From assembly GCA_040772685.1 (NCBI GenBank), contig JAXGXQ010000001.1, forward strand, positions 558,001-622,000: DNA of 64,000 nucleotides. Reading direction: 5' to 3'. Shown here one piece after another: positions 8,743 through 18,334 of this stretch. This DNA is from JAXGXQ01 sp040772685. GTDB taxonomy: Bacteria > Bacillota > Clostridia > Saccharofermentanales > UBA5734. The stretch's first letter is position 1, and each line of letters opens with the position of its first letter. The position numbers were made by a program, and so were the translations under genes. Under the pieces are notes generated by a model. It was not told where the DNA came from and did no database searches. It worked only from the letters and a program-made list of their open reading frames with translations.

Positions 8743-11019
8743 TTACATTAACTGATAAGGATCGATGTCAATTGACCTGGAAAGGCGCTGGAAGTCGAAG
8801 CGATCAAGCACCGGTGCGAGGAAAGCTGCCAGTTGTTCGGCGCTTTGTCCTTTGAGGACAATCCGCCAGCGGTAGCGGCCGCGGATTCGGTGAATAGGAG
8901 CACGCGTAGCGTCAAAAAGTTCAATATCCCCATAACCCTGCTCAGCCCGGCGGTGCGCTGCCAGAGCAGCATGCAGCAGCTGCGTGCGTTCACGCACTGT
9001 GCTTTCTGTTTGACCGGATAATGTGGCGACAGCAATTGAGCCAAACGGCGGATAGCGCAGCTGGCGGCGGAAAGCTACTTCCTCCTGGTAAAAAGTGAGG
9101 TAGTCCTGGGCCGCGGCACAGCGGATCGCGAAATCGTCGATATTGTAAGCCTGGATTATCACCTTCCCCGGCTCATCGCCCCTGCCGGCACGGCCGGCAG
9201 CCTGGGTGATTAAGGCAAATGCGCGCTCGGCAGCCCGGAAATCGGAAAGCCCGAGCATTAAATCAGCAGCGAGAACTCCAACCAATGTGACGTTGGGGAT
9301 ATCATGGCCTTTGGCGATCATCTGGGTGCCGATCAGCACGTCGGCTTCCCTGTTAATAAAACTGGCCAACAGTTCACCGTGAGACAAACGCGCCGCCGTT
9401 GTATCCTGATCCATCCGCAGGGTGCGGATTTCAGGAAACTCTTTGCGCATCAGCTCTTCAACCTGCTGGGTACCGGCGCCGAAGCGGCCGATCCTCTTGC
9501 TGCCGCAATTTGGACAAGTGGTGGGGATCGAGTTGATCCGGCCGCAATAATGGCAGATCAACTGCTCCTTCAGCTGCCCCGGCGGCGCCCCTGCCACCTG
9601 CCGCGCATGACTGGTCATGGCCACACTGCAAACTCTGCAGCGGATCACCTTGCCGCAGTCACGGCAGAGGACAAAACCGGAGTACCCGCGCCGATTCAGC
9701 AGGATCATCGCCTGATGTCCGTTTTTCACAGCTTCGCGCAGCTCAGCTGCCAGCTCACGGCTGAACAGGCTGCGGTTACCGGCGGCCAGTTCGCTTCTCA
9801 TATCAACAATTTTTGTTTTAGCCAGCTCGGCATCAGTTGCCCGTTCACTCAAAGTCAGTAAAGTCGAGTACCCGGATTCAGTGCGCTGAAAACTTTCAAT
9901 TGAGGGGGTTGCTGTGCCGAGCAGCAAAACCGCCCCATGGTCACGAGCCCGCATCCGGGCAATATCCCGGGCATGATAGCGCGGATGTGTTTCCGATTTA
10001 TAAGTTGATTCTTGTTCTTCGTCAAGCACTATCAGACCGATATTGGCCAGAGGAGCGAAAATTGCCGACCGGGCGCCAACCACCAGCCGGATTTCGTCGG
10101 CCAGAATCCGGTTCCATTGCTCAGCGCGCTCCGAGGGCAGCAGACGGCTGTGCAAAACTGCGGCCGAAGTGCCGAAACGCGCCCTGATACGAGCTGTCAT
10201 CTGTGGGGTAAGTGCTATTTCCGGCACCAGGATAATTACGCTGCGGTCGTTGGCAATAGCCTGTCTTGCGGCCTGTAGATAGATTTCCGTTTTCCCGCTG
10301 CCAGTAATGCCGAACAGCAGGAATTCTCTCAGTCCAGCAGTTGTCGCCTCGTCTGTCAGCGCCTGCAGGATTTGCGCCAGAGCCGCCTCTTGTTCTTCGT
10401 TCGGAATCAAGTCCTGAGCAAGCTCGGTTTCGTCCTCCGGCAGCGGTTCCTCCTCCGGGCGAAGATTAGTATTTTCAAATTGGATCAGGTCCTTTTTAGC
10501 CAGAGTGTTGAGTGTGGACCTGCTTACCTGAGCTGCAGCCATTAATTCTATGGCAGGCACCGAGCCATATTCGAGCAGTAATTCGATCACTCTGACCTGG
10601 CCAATGCGGTCAATCGCGCCATCGTTAAGGATGGACTGGGCTTCTTCCGGATCGGTCAGCATTACCATTCGTGTGCGTTTGCCGCGGATCGAAGTCACTG
10701 CTGCCGGCAACATACAGCGGATTGCGTCACCATAAGTGCAAATGTAGCGGTCACGCATACGGGCAGCCAGACGCAGCTGATCCGGCCTCAGTACCGGGCG
10801 CGGTGTCAACAGTTTCTGAATGGGTTTGATATAGAAATCGGAGCCGGCATCGGCCTTCAGCGCCTGGACATAGCCTTCCTGCAGGCGGCTGCCGCCGCCG
10901 AAAGGAACCTGCACCCTGCTGCCAACGGCTACCTGTCCCTGCATTTCGGCGGGGATAGCATAAGTATAGCTGCGATCAAAAGCACGGGTCGATTCGCGCA
11001 AAACAACATCACAGAACAT
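8743..11019 (-). CDS. priA: primosomal replication restart helicase PriA
   Basis: A 758-residue superfamily 2 helicase that reloads the replisome at stalled forks. The N-terminal DNA-binding part (about 1-105) is followed by a winged-helix-like stretch and the helicase core: Walker A GITGSGKTE (237-245), a DEEQ Walker B and the GTQMIAKGHD motif. A cysteine-rich zinc segment with paired CxxC motifs (CRDCGKVIRCRVC and CHYCG...CPNCG) sits between the helicase lobes. GGGGAGG precedes the ATG. It follows polC by 73 bases on the same strand. Confidence 0.96.
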   Translation of the reverse strand: MFCDVVLRESTRAFDRSYTYAIPAEMQGQVAVGSRVQVPFGGGSRLQEGYVQALKADAGSDFYIKPIQKLLTPRPVLRPDQLRLAARMRDRYICTYGDAIRCMLPAAVTSIRGKRTRMVMLTDPEEAQSILNDGAIDRIGQVRVIELLLEYGSVPAIELMAAAQVSRSTLNTLAKKDLIQFENTNLRPEEEPLPEDETELAQDLIPNEEQEAALAQILQALTDEATTAGLREFLLFGITGSGKTEIYLQAARQAIANDRSVIILVPEIALTPQMTARIRARFGTSAAVLHSRLLPSERAEQWNRILADEIRLVVGARSAIFAPLANIGLIVLDEEQESTYKSETHPRYHARDIARMRARDHGAVLLLGTATPSIESFQRTESGYSTLLTLSERATDAELAKTKIVDMRSELAAGNRSLFSRELAAELREAVKNGHQAMILLNRRGYSGFVLCRDCGKVIRCRVCSVAMTSHARQVAGAPPGQLKEQLICHYCGRINSIPTTCPNCGSKRIGRFGAGTQQVEELMRKEFPEIRTLRMDQDTTAARLSHGELLASFINREADVLIGTQMIAKGHDIPNVTLVGVLAADLMLGLSDFRAAERAFALITQAAGRAGRGDEPGKVIIQAYNIDDFAIRCAAAQDYLTFYQEEVAFRRQLRYPPFGSIAVATLSGQTESTVRERTQLLHAALAAHRRAEQGYGDIELFDATRAPIHRIRGRYRWRIVLKGQSAEQLAAFLAPVLDRFDFQRLSRSIDIDPYQLM

Positions 11020-11092
11020 CTATCTACCTCCCCGTTGATTTATTGCAGTAAGTTTCGTCAAGGTGCTCTTTTAGATATTATAAGGCATTGCC

Positions 11093-14000
11093 TTACTGGG
11101 CGAGATATTCAAACAAGTCAATCTGGGCCGATTCAGGCAACCCGTCAAGGCAGCCGGTTTCCGCCAGAGTCTCCAGAGCGCCGCTGCCGATACCAGCGCG
11201 GTTGCTCAGTTCGTCACGCGACTTGAATGGTCCGGCAGCGCGGGCAGCAACAATGTTTTCAGCCAAAGTGCGACTGATGCCGGGTACAGACGAAAGCGGC
11301 GGCCGGATCTGGTTTTCACCTTCGGGTAAAAAGCGGTAAGCATCCGACTTCATCAGGTCCAGCGGCAAAAATGAGAGGCCGCGCAGATGCATTTCCTCAA
11401 TAATTTCGAGAATATAAAAAATCTTTTGTTCCCGGTCTGAAATCTCACGGAACCTGGATTGCAGGCTCTCGCGTTCCCGGCGCACTACGGCCATGCCGCG
11501 AATCATCAGCCGGCTGTCGAATTCATCCGCACGCACAGTATAGTAAGCGCTGTAATATTCTGCCGGGTAATTGACTTTGAACCAGGCGATCCGCAGCGAC
11601 GAAATAGTATAGGCAGCGGCATGGGCCTTGGGGAACATGTATTTAATTTTTTTACAAGAATCGATATACCAGGCCGGAACGGCACACTCCTGCATCAATG
11701 TTTCCTGCTCAGGCAACAGTCCCCTGCCCTTACGTACTCTTTCCATAATGTCGAAGGCGGCTTTAGCCGGCAGCTGGTTATGGATCAGATAAGTCATAAT
11801 GCTGTCGCGGCAACCGATAACCTCGTCGATTGTGCAGATACCATTGCGGATCAGTTCCTGGGCATTGCCTTTCCAGACGTCTGTACCATGCGAAAGCCCC
11901 ATCAGCTGGACCAGATCAAAAAATCTGGTCGGCTTGGTTTCGCGGATCATGTCACGCGCCATAAAAGTGCCAAGTTCCGGCAGCCCCAGTGTTCCCGATT
12001 TAGCCGGTGATGTGCCCTCAGGAATGCCAAGTGCTTCTGTTGATTGAAACAGCGACATTACCGCCGGGTCCGGAATCGGAATCGTGTTAACGTCTACGCC
12101 TGTCATGTCACCCAGAACTTTCAGCATGGTAGGGTCATCGTGACCGAGAATGTCAAGCTTTAGAATCGTATCGTGCATCGAATTGAAGTCGAAATGAGTA
12201 GTGATTATTGCGCTGTCCTTTTTATCAGCAGGATGCTGGATCGGCGTGAAGTCGAATATTTCCCTCTCTTTAGGCACTACTACAATGCCGCCGGGATGCT
12301 GGCCTGTGGTGCGCTTTACCCCAACAACCCCGCTGGCCAGCCGGCCAATTTCAGCCTGGGCTACCTTTTCTTCCCGGTTTTCAAAATACTTGCCCACAAT
12401 GGCAGCTGCATTTTTGTCGGCAAAGCTGCTGATTGTGCCTGCCCGGAAAGTGTGGCTGCTGCCGAACATTTCTTCAATGAATCGATGCGCCCGTGGCTGG
12501 TAGTCGCCGGAGAAATTCAGGTCGATGTCCGGTTGTTTGTCGCCATTGAAACCCAGAAAGGTTTCAAAGGGTATGTCCTGACCTTCTCGCAACAATTCAG
12601 TACCGCAATCCGGACAGGAACGTAATGGCAGGTCATAACCCGAACCGTAGCTGCCGGTGGGCATGAACTCACTGAAATGGCAGCTGGGGCAGACATAGTG
12701 CGGCGGCAGAGGATTAACCTCGGTAATGCCGCAAAAAGTTGCAGCCAGCGAAGAGCCAACTGAACCACGCGAGCCGACAATATAGCCGTCTTCGTTAGAT
12801 TTTTTTACCAGATGATGGGCAATGTAGTACATGATCGCGAAGCCGTTGTCGATAATCGAGCTCAGTTCTTTATCCAGGCGCTCCTGAACAACCGGCGGCA
12901 GGCTGTCTTCCCGGCCATAAAGTTCGTGCGCTTTGTTGTTGACAATTGCCCGTACCTGGTCGGCAGCTTCGGGAATAACCGGCGGGAATGAGCCATCCGG
13001 GAAAGGTTTAAGATCAGCTTCAATCCGCTCCGCTATCTGGCGGGGTGCTTCTATAACCACAGCTTCTGCCTTGGCGTTGCCCAGATAGGAGAAAGCCGTC
13101 AGCATCTCTTCGGTTGTGCGAAAATACAGTCCGGCCTGGCGGTCAGCATCGCTGTAGCCCAAGTCAGCCTGCAGAATGCGGCGGTAAACCTCATCGCGCG
13201 GCTCCAGAAAATGGACGTCGCAGGTGGCGCAGGTAGGCCGACGGACACGTTCACCCAGGGCTACAACCAGTTTATTCAGGTTTTCCAGATCAGCAGTCAG
13301 ATTCAAACCGCTATCTTCTTTTAGCAACAAAAAGTGATTGTTGGTCAGGGGTTGAATTTCCAGATAATCGTAATAGCGGGCCAGTTTGATCAGTTCAGCT
13401 GAATCCAGCGCGTTCATGGCCTGGTCAGGATTGTTGCCCGCCTGACGGTACAAATCTATGACTGCTTTGAAAATTTCGCCCTGCTCACAGGCACTGCCCA
13501 GCAACAGACCGGCGCGCAAATAAGTCAGGAGGCTTTTAGGTATCCGCGGACGGCGGTGAAAATACTGCGTGTGTGATTCCGAAACAAGTTTATAGAGGTG
13601 GTAAAGGCCGAGTGGATTCTGCACCAGCATAATTATGTGGTGAACCTGGCGATTATTTTCCACAACTTGCTCGGCGGTCAACTGGCCAACCAGCAGATTA
13701 AGATCGTCAAGAGCAGGTAAAACAGCAGCCCTGGACTCGCCTGTTAACTCAGGTGCGGCCTCGGCAGCTGCTGCGCCAGCCTCAACGCTGCTAACTGCAG
13801 CGTTACCGTCGTTGGCCTGAGGCGTATTGTTCGCTGCTTGCTTTGAAATTACCTGATCAAGCAGAGAAGCAAAAATTTTGCCGCAAGTCATGGCGTCGTC
13901 TAGTGCCCGGTGATGACAGCCGGGTTCGACACAGCAGGCGGCGGCTACTGTCGGCAGCTTGTGATTGCGTAATTCAGGATGCAGATACCGGGCCAAAGGC

Positions 14001-15862
14001 AAGGTATCGATCAGGGGCGGGTTAAAGTGCAAGCGCGGATCATTCTCATGTCCGGTACGGAAACCCTCGGCCCGCAGGAAGTTGAGATCAAACAGGGCAT
14101 TGTGCGCGACTACCGGCAAATCACCCAGAAAATCCTGCAGCTGCCGGAGCGCTGTCAAGTTATCCGGAGCGCCTGTCAGCATTTCGCTTGTTATACCGGT
14201 CAATTCCGTCGTCCGGGCGTTCAGCGGTGCGCCCGGGTCGACAAAGCTCTGCCAGGAAGCCGCTACGCGAAAACGGCCAGCCCTGTTTTCTGCCGGCGGT
14301 AAAGCACCTGCCTCAAGTGGTACAAAGTGGACGGCGGCAATTTCAATCAGCCTTTCGCTGTTGCAATCCAAACCAGTCGTTTCGACGTCCAGCGCCATAA
14401 AACCGTTTGCCAGATCAACACCGGCACAGTTATAAGCAACTGTGGGACCGTCATCAACCAGATAACCCTCCATGCCGTAAATAATCTTAATCGGTTTACC
14501 CTCGGCAGCAGCTTTCAGCGCTGCTTTACGGGCATCAGGGAAAGACTGAACCACACCGTGGTCGGTTATGGCTACTGCTTCGTGGCCGAAGTTCGCTGCC
14601 GTGCGGATAACCTGAGCAGCGTCGCAAACGGCGTCACGGGCACTCATTTTGGTGTGGCAATGCAGCTCGACTCGTTTGGTGGCAGCATTATCGCTGCGGC
14701 CGCGTGGCTTCTGGGCTGCGGATATCCCGAGCACCTGCGCTTGCAGTTCACCGCTGTAACGGGCATCGAGCTTTACTTCAGCATGGACATTTACCGTTTT
14801 GCCCTTTAGTTTGTCGTTTAAAACCGCCTGGTCTTCCGGTTTAGCAAAAATTATGCATTGGATTGTATTGCTGAAATCAGTCAGATCAAATTTAACCAGC
14901 AACCGATAACCGTCGCTGACCAGACGGGTTTCCAGATTAAGAATTTCACCTGTCAGCGAGACAAAACCGGATTCACTGTTAATATCAGCAATTTGAGTTA
15001 AGCTCAAAGCCGGATTCAGACGGCCCCAGATGTCGCCGGGCTGGCTGGGCGGGCGGCGGTAAGTACGGCCGCTGTTCCTACGGGCATTGGCGTTGGCATC
15101 ATTGCCGCCTCTGTTATAAGTGCCGGCACCTGCATTGTTGCCGACCGGCGAATTACCGCCAAAGTCATTGCTGCTGTTTTTACCATTGCCGCCTTTAACA
15201 TAGTTGCTGCCGTTTACTGCCCCGTCAGCAGGCGCTCCGTTATTTGAACCGTAAGCTGCCAGTTCAGTCTGCCGCAAAACAGCCGTTTCCCGGGTGAGCG
15301 CCTCTGCCTCAGCGCGGGCATTTCCGGTCAGATCAAAATCAACGGGTTCCAGTCTGAATTCTGTCTCAGTGCCGGTAGCAAATTTCCCCAGAGCAGTCAA
15401 GCGTTCGGGCAGCTTAGTATTTTCCGGACTGAAACATTCAGCGGGTATTTCAATCACAACTGAATGTTCATCAGCTTTAAAAACCCCTCGAGCCAGCGTT
15501 ATAGCAGCTAAAGAGTCTTTATGCCATAAATGCCGCACCAGCCAGTCCGAGAGGCCGGCAAGATATTCCGCGTTTGCTGTTGTATTTACAGCCGCAGCGT
15601 TGCCGGCCGCACTGTCCGAAGTTGCATCGGCCTGTTTTTGGCAAAGAATGACTTCATTTACACCGAGGGCATTTTCCAATACTTCTTCTAAAGCGCAAAG
15701 TATTTTACCAGGCAGACGAGTTTCAACAGAGATCAACAGACGCAACTGGCCGCCCTGATACATTTTGATGCGCTGGACTTTTCCCTTCAGGCCGCTGAAT
15801 GGCTCTGCCTGTTTGGTATCGGTTACGAGATGCTGAATAAATCCGGAAAGTTCTGGCGGCAT
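11093..15862 (-). CDS. polC: DNA polymerase III alpha subunit, Gram-positive PolC type
   Basis: The 1589-residue replicative polymerase carries its own 3'-5' exonuclease. In order: N-terminal domain; a Gly/Asn-rich low-complexity stretch (about 207-267); OB domain (about 275-385); PHP domain opening with ELHCHTKMS near 400; DnaQ exonuclease opening with DVETTGLD near 488; a second Ala/Asn-rich insert (about 671-708); the rest of PHP; a zinc segment (CPSCH and CPDCG, about 1058-1090); the polymerase palm with DIDLNFSGDYQ near 1105; and C-terminal HhH/OB parts. This domain order is the PolC hallmark of Firmicutes. CAAGGAG precedes the ATG. It follows ispG in the isoprenoid/envelope run, a conserved Firmicutes neighbourhood. 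Confidence 0.97.
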   Translation of the reverse strand: MPPELSGFIQHLVTDTKQAEPFSGLKGKVQRIKMYQGGQLRLLISVETRLPGKILCALEEVLENALGVNEVILCQKQADATSDSAAGNAAAVNTTANAEYLAGLSDWLVRHLWHKDSLAAITLARGVFKADEHSVVIEIPAECFSPENTKLPERLTALGKFATGTETEFRLEPVDFDLTGNARAEAEALTRETAVLRQTELAAYGSNNGAPADGAVNGSNYVKGGNGKNSSNDFGGNSPVGNNAGAGTYNRGGNDANANARRNSGRTYRRPPSQPGDIWGRLNPALSLTQIADINSESGFVSLTGEILNLETRLVSDGYRLLVKFDLTDFSNTIQCIIFAKPEDQAVLNDKLKGKTVNVHAEVKLDARYSGELQAQVLGISAAQKPRGRSDNAATKRVELHCHTKMSARDAVCDAAQVIRTAANFGHEAVAITDHGVVQSFPDARKAALKAAAEGKPIKIIYGMEGYLVDDGPTVAYNCAGVDLANGFMALDVETTGLDCNSERLIEIAAVHFVPLEAGALPPAENRAGRFRVAASWQSFVDPGAPLNARTTELTGITSEMLTGAPDNLTALRQLQDFLGDLPVVAHNALFDLNFLRAEGFRTGHENDPRLHFNPPLIDTLPLARYLHPELRNHKLPTVAAACCVEPGCHHRALDDAMTCGKIFASLLDQVISKQAANNTPQANDGNAAVSSVEAGAAAAEAAPELTGESRAAVLPALDDLNLLVGQLTAEQVVENNRQVHHIIMLVQNPLGLYHLYKLVSESHTQYFHRRPRIPKSLLTYLRAGLLLGSACEQGEIFKAVIDLYRQAGNNPDQAMNALDSAELIKLARYYDYLEIQPLTNNHFLLLKEDSGLNLTADLENLNKLVVALGERVRRPTCATCDVHFLEPRDEVYRRILQADLGYSDADRQAGLYFRTTEEMLTAFSYLGNAKAEAVVIEAPRQIAERIEADLKPFPDGSFPPVIPEAADQVRAIVNNKAHELYGREDSLPPVVQERLDKELSSIIDNGFAIMYYIAHHLVKKSNEDGYIVGSRGSVGSSLAATFCGITEVNPLPPHYVCPSCHFSEFMPTGSYGSGYDLPLRSCPDCGTELLREGQDIPFETFLGFNGDKQPDIDLNFSGDYQPRAHRFIEEMFGSSHTFRAGTISSFADKNAAAIVGKYFENREEKVAQAEIGRLASGVVGVKRTTGQHPGGIVVVPKEREIFDFTPIQHPADKKDSAIITTHFDFNSMHDTILKLDILGHDDPTMLKVLGDMTGVDVNTIPIPDPAVMSLFQSTEALGIPEGTSPAKSGTLGLPELGTFMARDMIRETKPTRFFDLVQLMGLSHGTDVWKGNAQELIRNGICTIDEVIGCRDSIMTYLIHNQLPAKAAFDIMERVRKGRGLLPEQETLMQECAVPAWYIDSCKKIKYMFPKAHAAAYTISSLRIAWFKVNYPAEYYSAYYTVRADEFDSRLMIRGMAVVRRERESLQSRFREISDREQKIFYILEIIEEMHLRGLSFLPLDLMKSDAYRFLPEGENQIRPPLSSVPGISRTLAENIVAARAAGPFKSRDELSNRAGIGSGALETLAETGCLDGLPESAQIDLFEYLAQ

Positions 15863-15932
15863 GTGCGGCTCCTTGTTTTTGGCTGATCTTTTGCTTAATC
15901 GAATGCTATTCTAAGCAATGAAACTTAATCGG

Positions 15933-17006
15933 TCAAACCGTTCCGCCGGAACGTACAATTGCGTCAATTTCTGCCATTAAAGCATCAACCGCCTCTGCCT
16001 CAGATACTTTGCGCACGATTTCGCCACCGCGAAACAAGAGGAAAACGCCGTGTCCGCCGGCAATGCCGACGTCTGCACCTCTGGCTTCACCGGGGCCGTT
16101 TACGGCACAACCCATGACAGCCACCCGGAGCGGCGCCGACACCTTTTTGAGCCGTTCTTCCACTTCTGTGGCGATTCGGACCAGGTCGACCTCAGTGCGG
16201 CCGCAAGTAGGACAGGAGATGAATTCCACCCCGTGTCGGCGCAGGCCCAGAGCCTTTAAAATGCTATATGCAGTGCTGACTTCTTCAACAGGATCGGCAG
16301 TCAGAGACACTCGCAGAGTATCGCCAATGCCTTCTGCCAACAAAGTGCCAATGCCGACAGCGGAGCGGATCGCGCCCTCGCGGAAAGTACCGGCTTCGGT
16401 AACGCCCAGATGCAGCGGATGATCTGTCCGATCGGCCAGCTGCCGATACGTTTCAATCGTTAAGGCCGGATCGGATGATTTTATTGAAACAACCAGTTGA
16501 TCATAGTCAAAGTCTTCAATCTGTTTAATTGCCTCCAGTGCTGACTCAGTCATGGAACGAGCGTTGACGCCGCCGTAGCGGTCGAGCATTGCCTGGCTGA
16601 GCGAACCGGAATTAACACCGACCCGGATCGGAATTTCATGTTCACGAGCTGCTTTTACTACAGCTGCGATGCGTTCAGGCCCGCCGATGTTGCCGGGGTT
16701 GATCCGGATTTTATCGGCGCCTGCCTCAATCGCGGCGATTGCCAACCGGTAATCGAAATGAATATCGGCAACCAGAGGCAGCGGTGATTTTGCTTTAATT
16801 TGGGCGAAGGCGGCAGCTGCAGCCTGATCGGGCACGGCAAGGCGGGTTATTTCACAACCTGCTGCCTGCAGCCGCTCAATCTGTGCCAGCGTTGCCGCGA
16901 CATCGCGGGTGTCAGTGTTGTTCATTGACTGGACAGCAACAGGCGCGCCGCCGCCGATCAAGACATCACCTACGCGCACCTGACGTGTTTTCCGACGTTC
17001 AAACAT
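15933..17006 (-). CDS. ispG: 4-hydroxy-3-methylbut-2-enyl diphosphate synthase IspG
   Basis: A 357-residue Fe-S enzyme of the MEP pathway that converts ME-cPP to HMBPP. An N-terminal TIM barrel carries a DIHFDYRLA segment and GVNSGSLS. The C-terminal Fe-S domain has the cysteines SCPTCGR and GCAVNGPGEA. Length is normal for the one-barrel bacterial form. The gene lies 17 bases after rseP. With dxr upstream and ispH at 29-31 kb, three MEP-pathway enzymes are in this window. Confidence 0.97.
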   Translation of the reverse strand: MFERRKTRQVRVGDVLIGGGAPVAVQSMNNTDTRDVAATLAQIERLQAAGCEITRLAVPDQAAAAAFAQIKAKSPLPLVADIHFDYRLAIAAIEAGADKIRINPGNIGGPERIAAVVKAAREHEIPIRVGVNSGSLSQAMLDRYGGVNARSMTESALEAIKQIEDFDYDQLVVSIKSSDPALTIETYRQLADRTDHPLHLGVTEAGTFREGAIRSAVGIGTLLAEGIGDTLRVSLTADPVEEVSTAYSILKALGLRRHGVEFISCPTCGRTEVDLVRIATEVEERLKKVSAPLRVAVMGCAVNGPGEARGADVGIAGGHGVFLLFRGGEIVRKVSEAEAVDALMAEIDAIVRSGGTV

Positions 17007-17023
17007 TGCTTGCTCCTTTTTGC

Positions 17024-18319
17024 TTAACGTCCGGTCAGACGCAAAATATCAAAGAAGAGTCCGGCCAGAGCCAACATAATGATTAGTGTGATGCCCACAA
17101 CGCCGACAATGCTCTGTACTTTAGGCGATAAGCGCTTACCGCGGATTCCTTCCAGACCGATTAGAACCAGGTGGTTGCCGTCAAGCGGCGGGATCGGCAG
17201 CAGATTCATAAACCCAAGGCTGACCGAAATCAAGGCAAACATCCAAAGCAGTTCGATAACCTTTTGAGTTAAAGTAGTGTCATTGGCAACTGTATCGCTG
17301 ATCATGGTGACAACACCAACAGGGCCGGCTAGAGAATCACGCGGTGCGATATCGCCGGAGATCAGCCGGCCGATGCTCTTTACAGTCAATTTAACAATAG
17401 ACCAGGATGACTGCACTGCCTGCTCAACAGCAGGAAAGAAAGCCTTGCTGGATGAAAAATACACTCCCCGCGGCAATAAGTCATTATATTCTGTGGCAGC
17501 CATTGTGAGGTCGAGCTGCTGCCCCTGCCGAATTATCGTAATTGTAAACGGTTTGCCTGCGGTTGCGGCAACAGCGGCGCTGAAGGCTTCACGATCAGAA
17601 TAAGGCACGCCGTCAGCAGCCAGCAGAATGTCCTCGGGCTGCAATACCGGGTTGCCACCGTTGGATGTAGCATCGACTGTGTTGACAACGCCGCCACCTT
17701 GCTGTGTTTCCGGCTTAACCTGAACACCTAGACGGTAATTCTTCAGGTAAATCGGCTTGATCACAACCTGACGAACTTCTTTGTCTGCGCCACGCACTGT
17801 CAGTTCCAGCGGTGCCGCCGGATCGTGGAAAAATTCAACAAAACCGTAATCAAGCGGAGTACGGATCACCTCGCCTTCCGCGGCGATTATCCGGTCCCCT
17901 GCCTTGAGATCGGTTGCGGCAGCCTGTGTGTTTTCATAGACAGCCGGCACGATCGGCAGAGTAAAGCCAAAAGCTGTAAACATAATCAAAAACGCCAGGA
18001 TGCCGGAAAGCAGGTTGAGCGCCGGGCCGGTGGCGATTACTATCGCCCGGGCCCATTTTGGCCGATTAAAAAAGGCGCCCGGGTCATTACTGACGTCACC
18101 GTCTTCTTCATACTCCCCGGCAAAGCTTACTGATGCGCCGATCGGCAACAGCCGCAGCGAATAGCGGATGCCATTACGCTCGGTGCTGAAAATTTTCGGT
18201 CCCATGAAAATTGAGAATTCCTCTATGGTGAAACCCAGTGCCCTGCCGGTAAGGAAGTGACCGAGCTCGTGCACGATCATCATGACACTGAGGATAAGAA
18301 TACCAATAACAATACCCAT
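17024..18319 (-). CDS. rseP: RseP-type site-2 intramembrane zinc protease
   Basis: A 431-residue multi-pass membrane M50 protease. The active-site motif HELGH is at 17-21 in the first transmembrane helix. The second metal-ligand motif NLLPIPPLDGN is near the C-terminus between membrane helices. A PDZ-like domain occupies about 190-290, with an upstream divergent PDZ-like half. Members cleave membrane anchors of anti-sigma factors and signal peptides. It sits between dxr and ispG, the conserved Firmicutes order (dxr-rseP), 15 bases after dxr. Confidence 0.94.
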   Translation of the reverse strand: MGIVIGILILSVMMIVHELGHFLTGRALGFTIEEFSIFMGPKIFSTERNGIRYSLRLLPIGASVSFAGEYEEDGDVSNDPGAFFNRPKWARAIVIATGPALNLLSGILAFLIMFTAFGFTLPIVPAVYENTQAAATDLKAGDRIIAAEGEVIRTPLDYGFVEFFHDPAAPLELTVRGADKEVRQVVIKPIYLKNYRLGVQVKPETQQGGGVVNTVDATSNGGNPVLQPEDILLAADGVPYSDREAFSAAVAATAGKPFTITIIRQGQQLDLTMAATEYNDLLPRGVYFSSSKAFFPAVEQAVQSSWSIVKLTVKSIGRLISGDIAPRDSLAGPVGVVTMISDTVANDTTLTQKVIELLWMFALISVSLGFMNLLPIPPLDGNHLVLIGLEGIRGKRLSPKVQSIVGVVGITLIIMLALAGLFFDILRLTGR

Positions 18320-18334
18320 AAATAGTTAACTCCT

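Noticed and set aside
11080..11100. Palindrome around TAAGGCAATGCCTTA after polC
   Set aside because: The following bases are only weakly T-rich and the stem reaches into the polC stop region; not convincing as a terminator or promoter.
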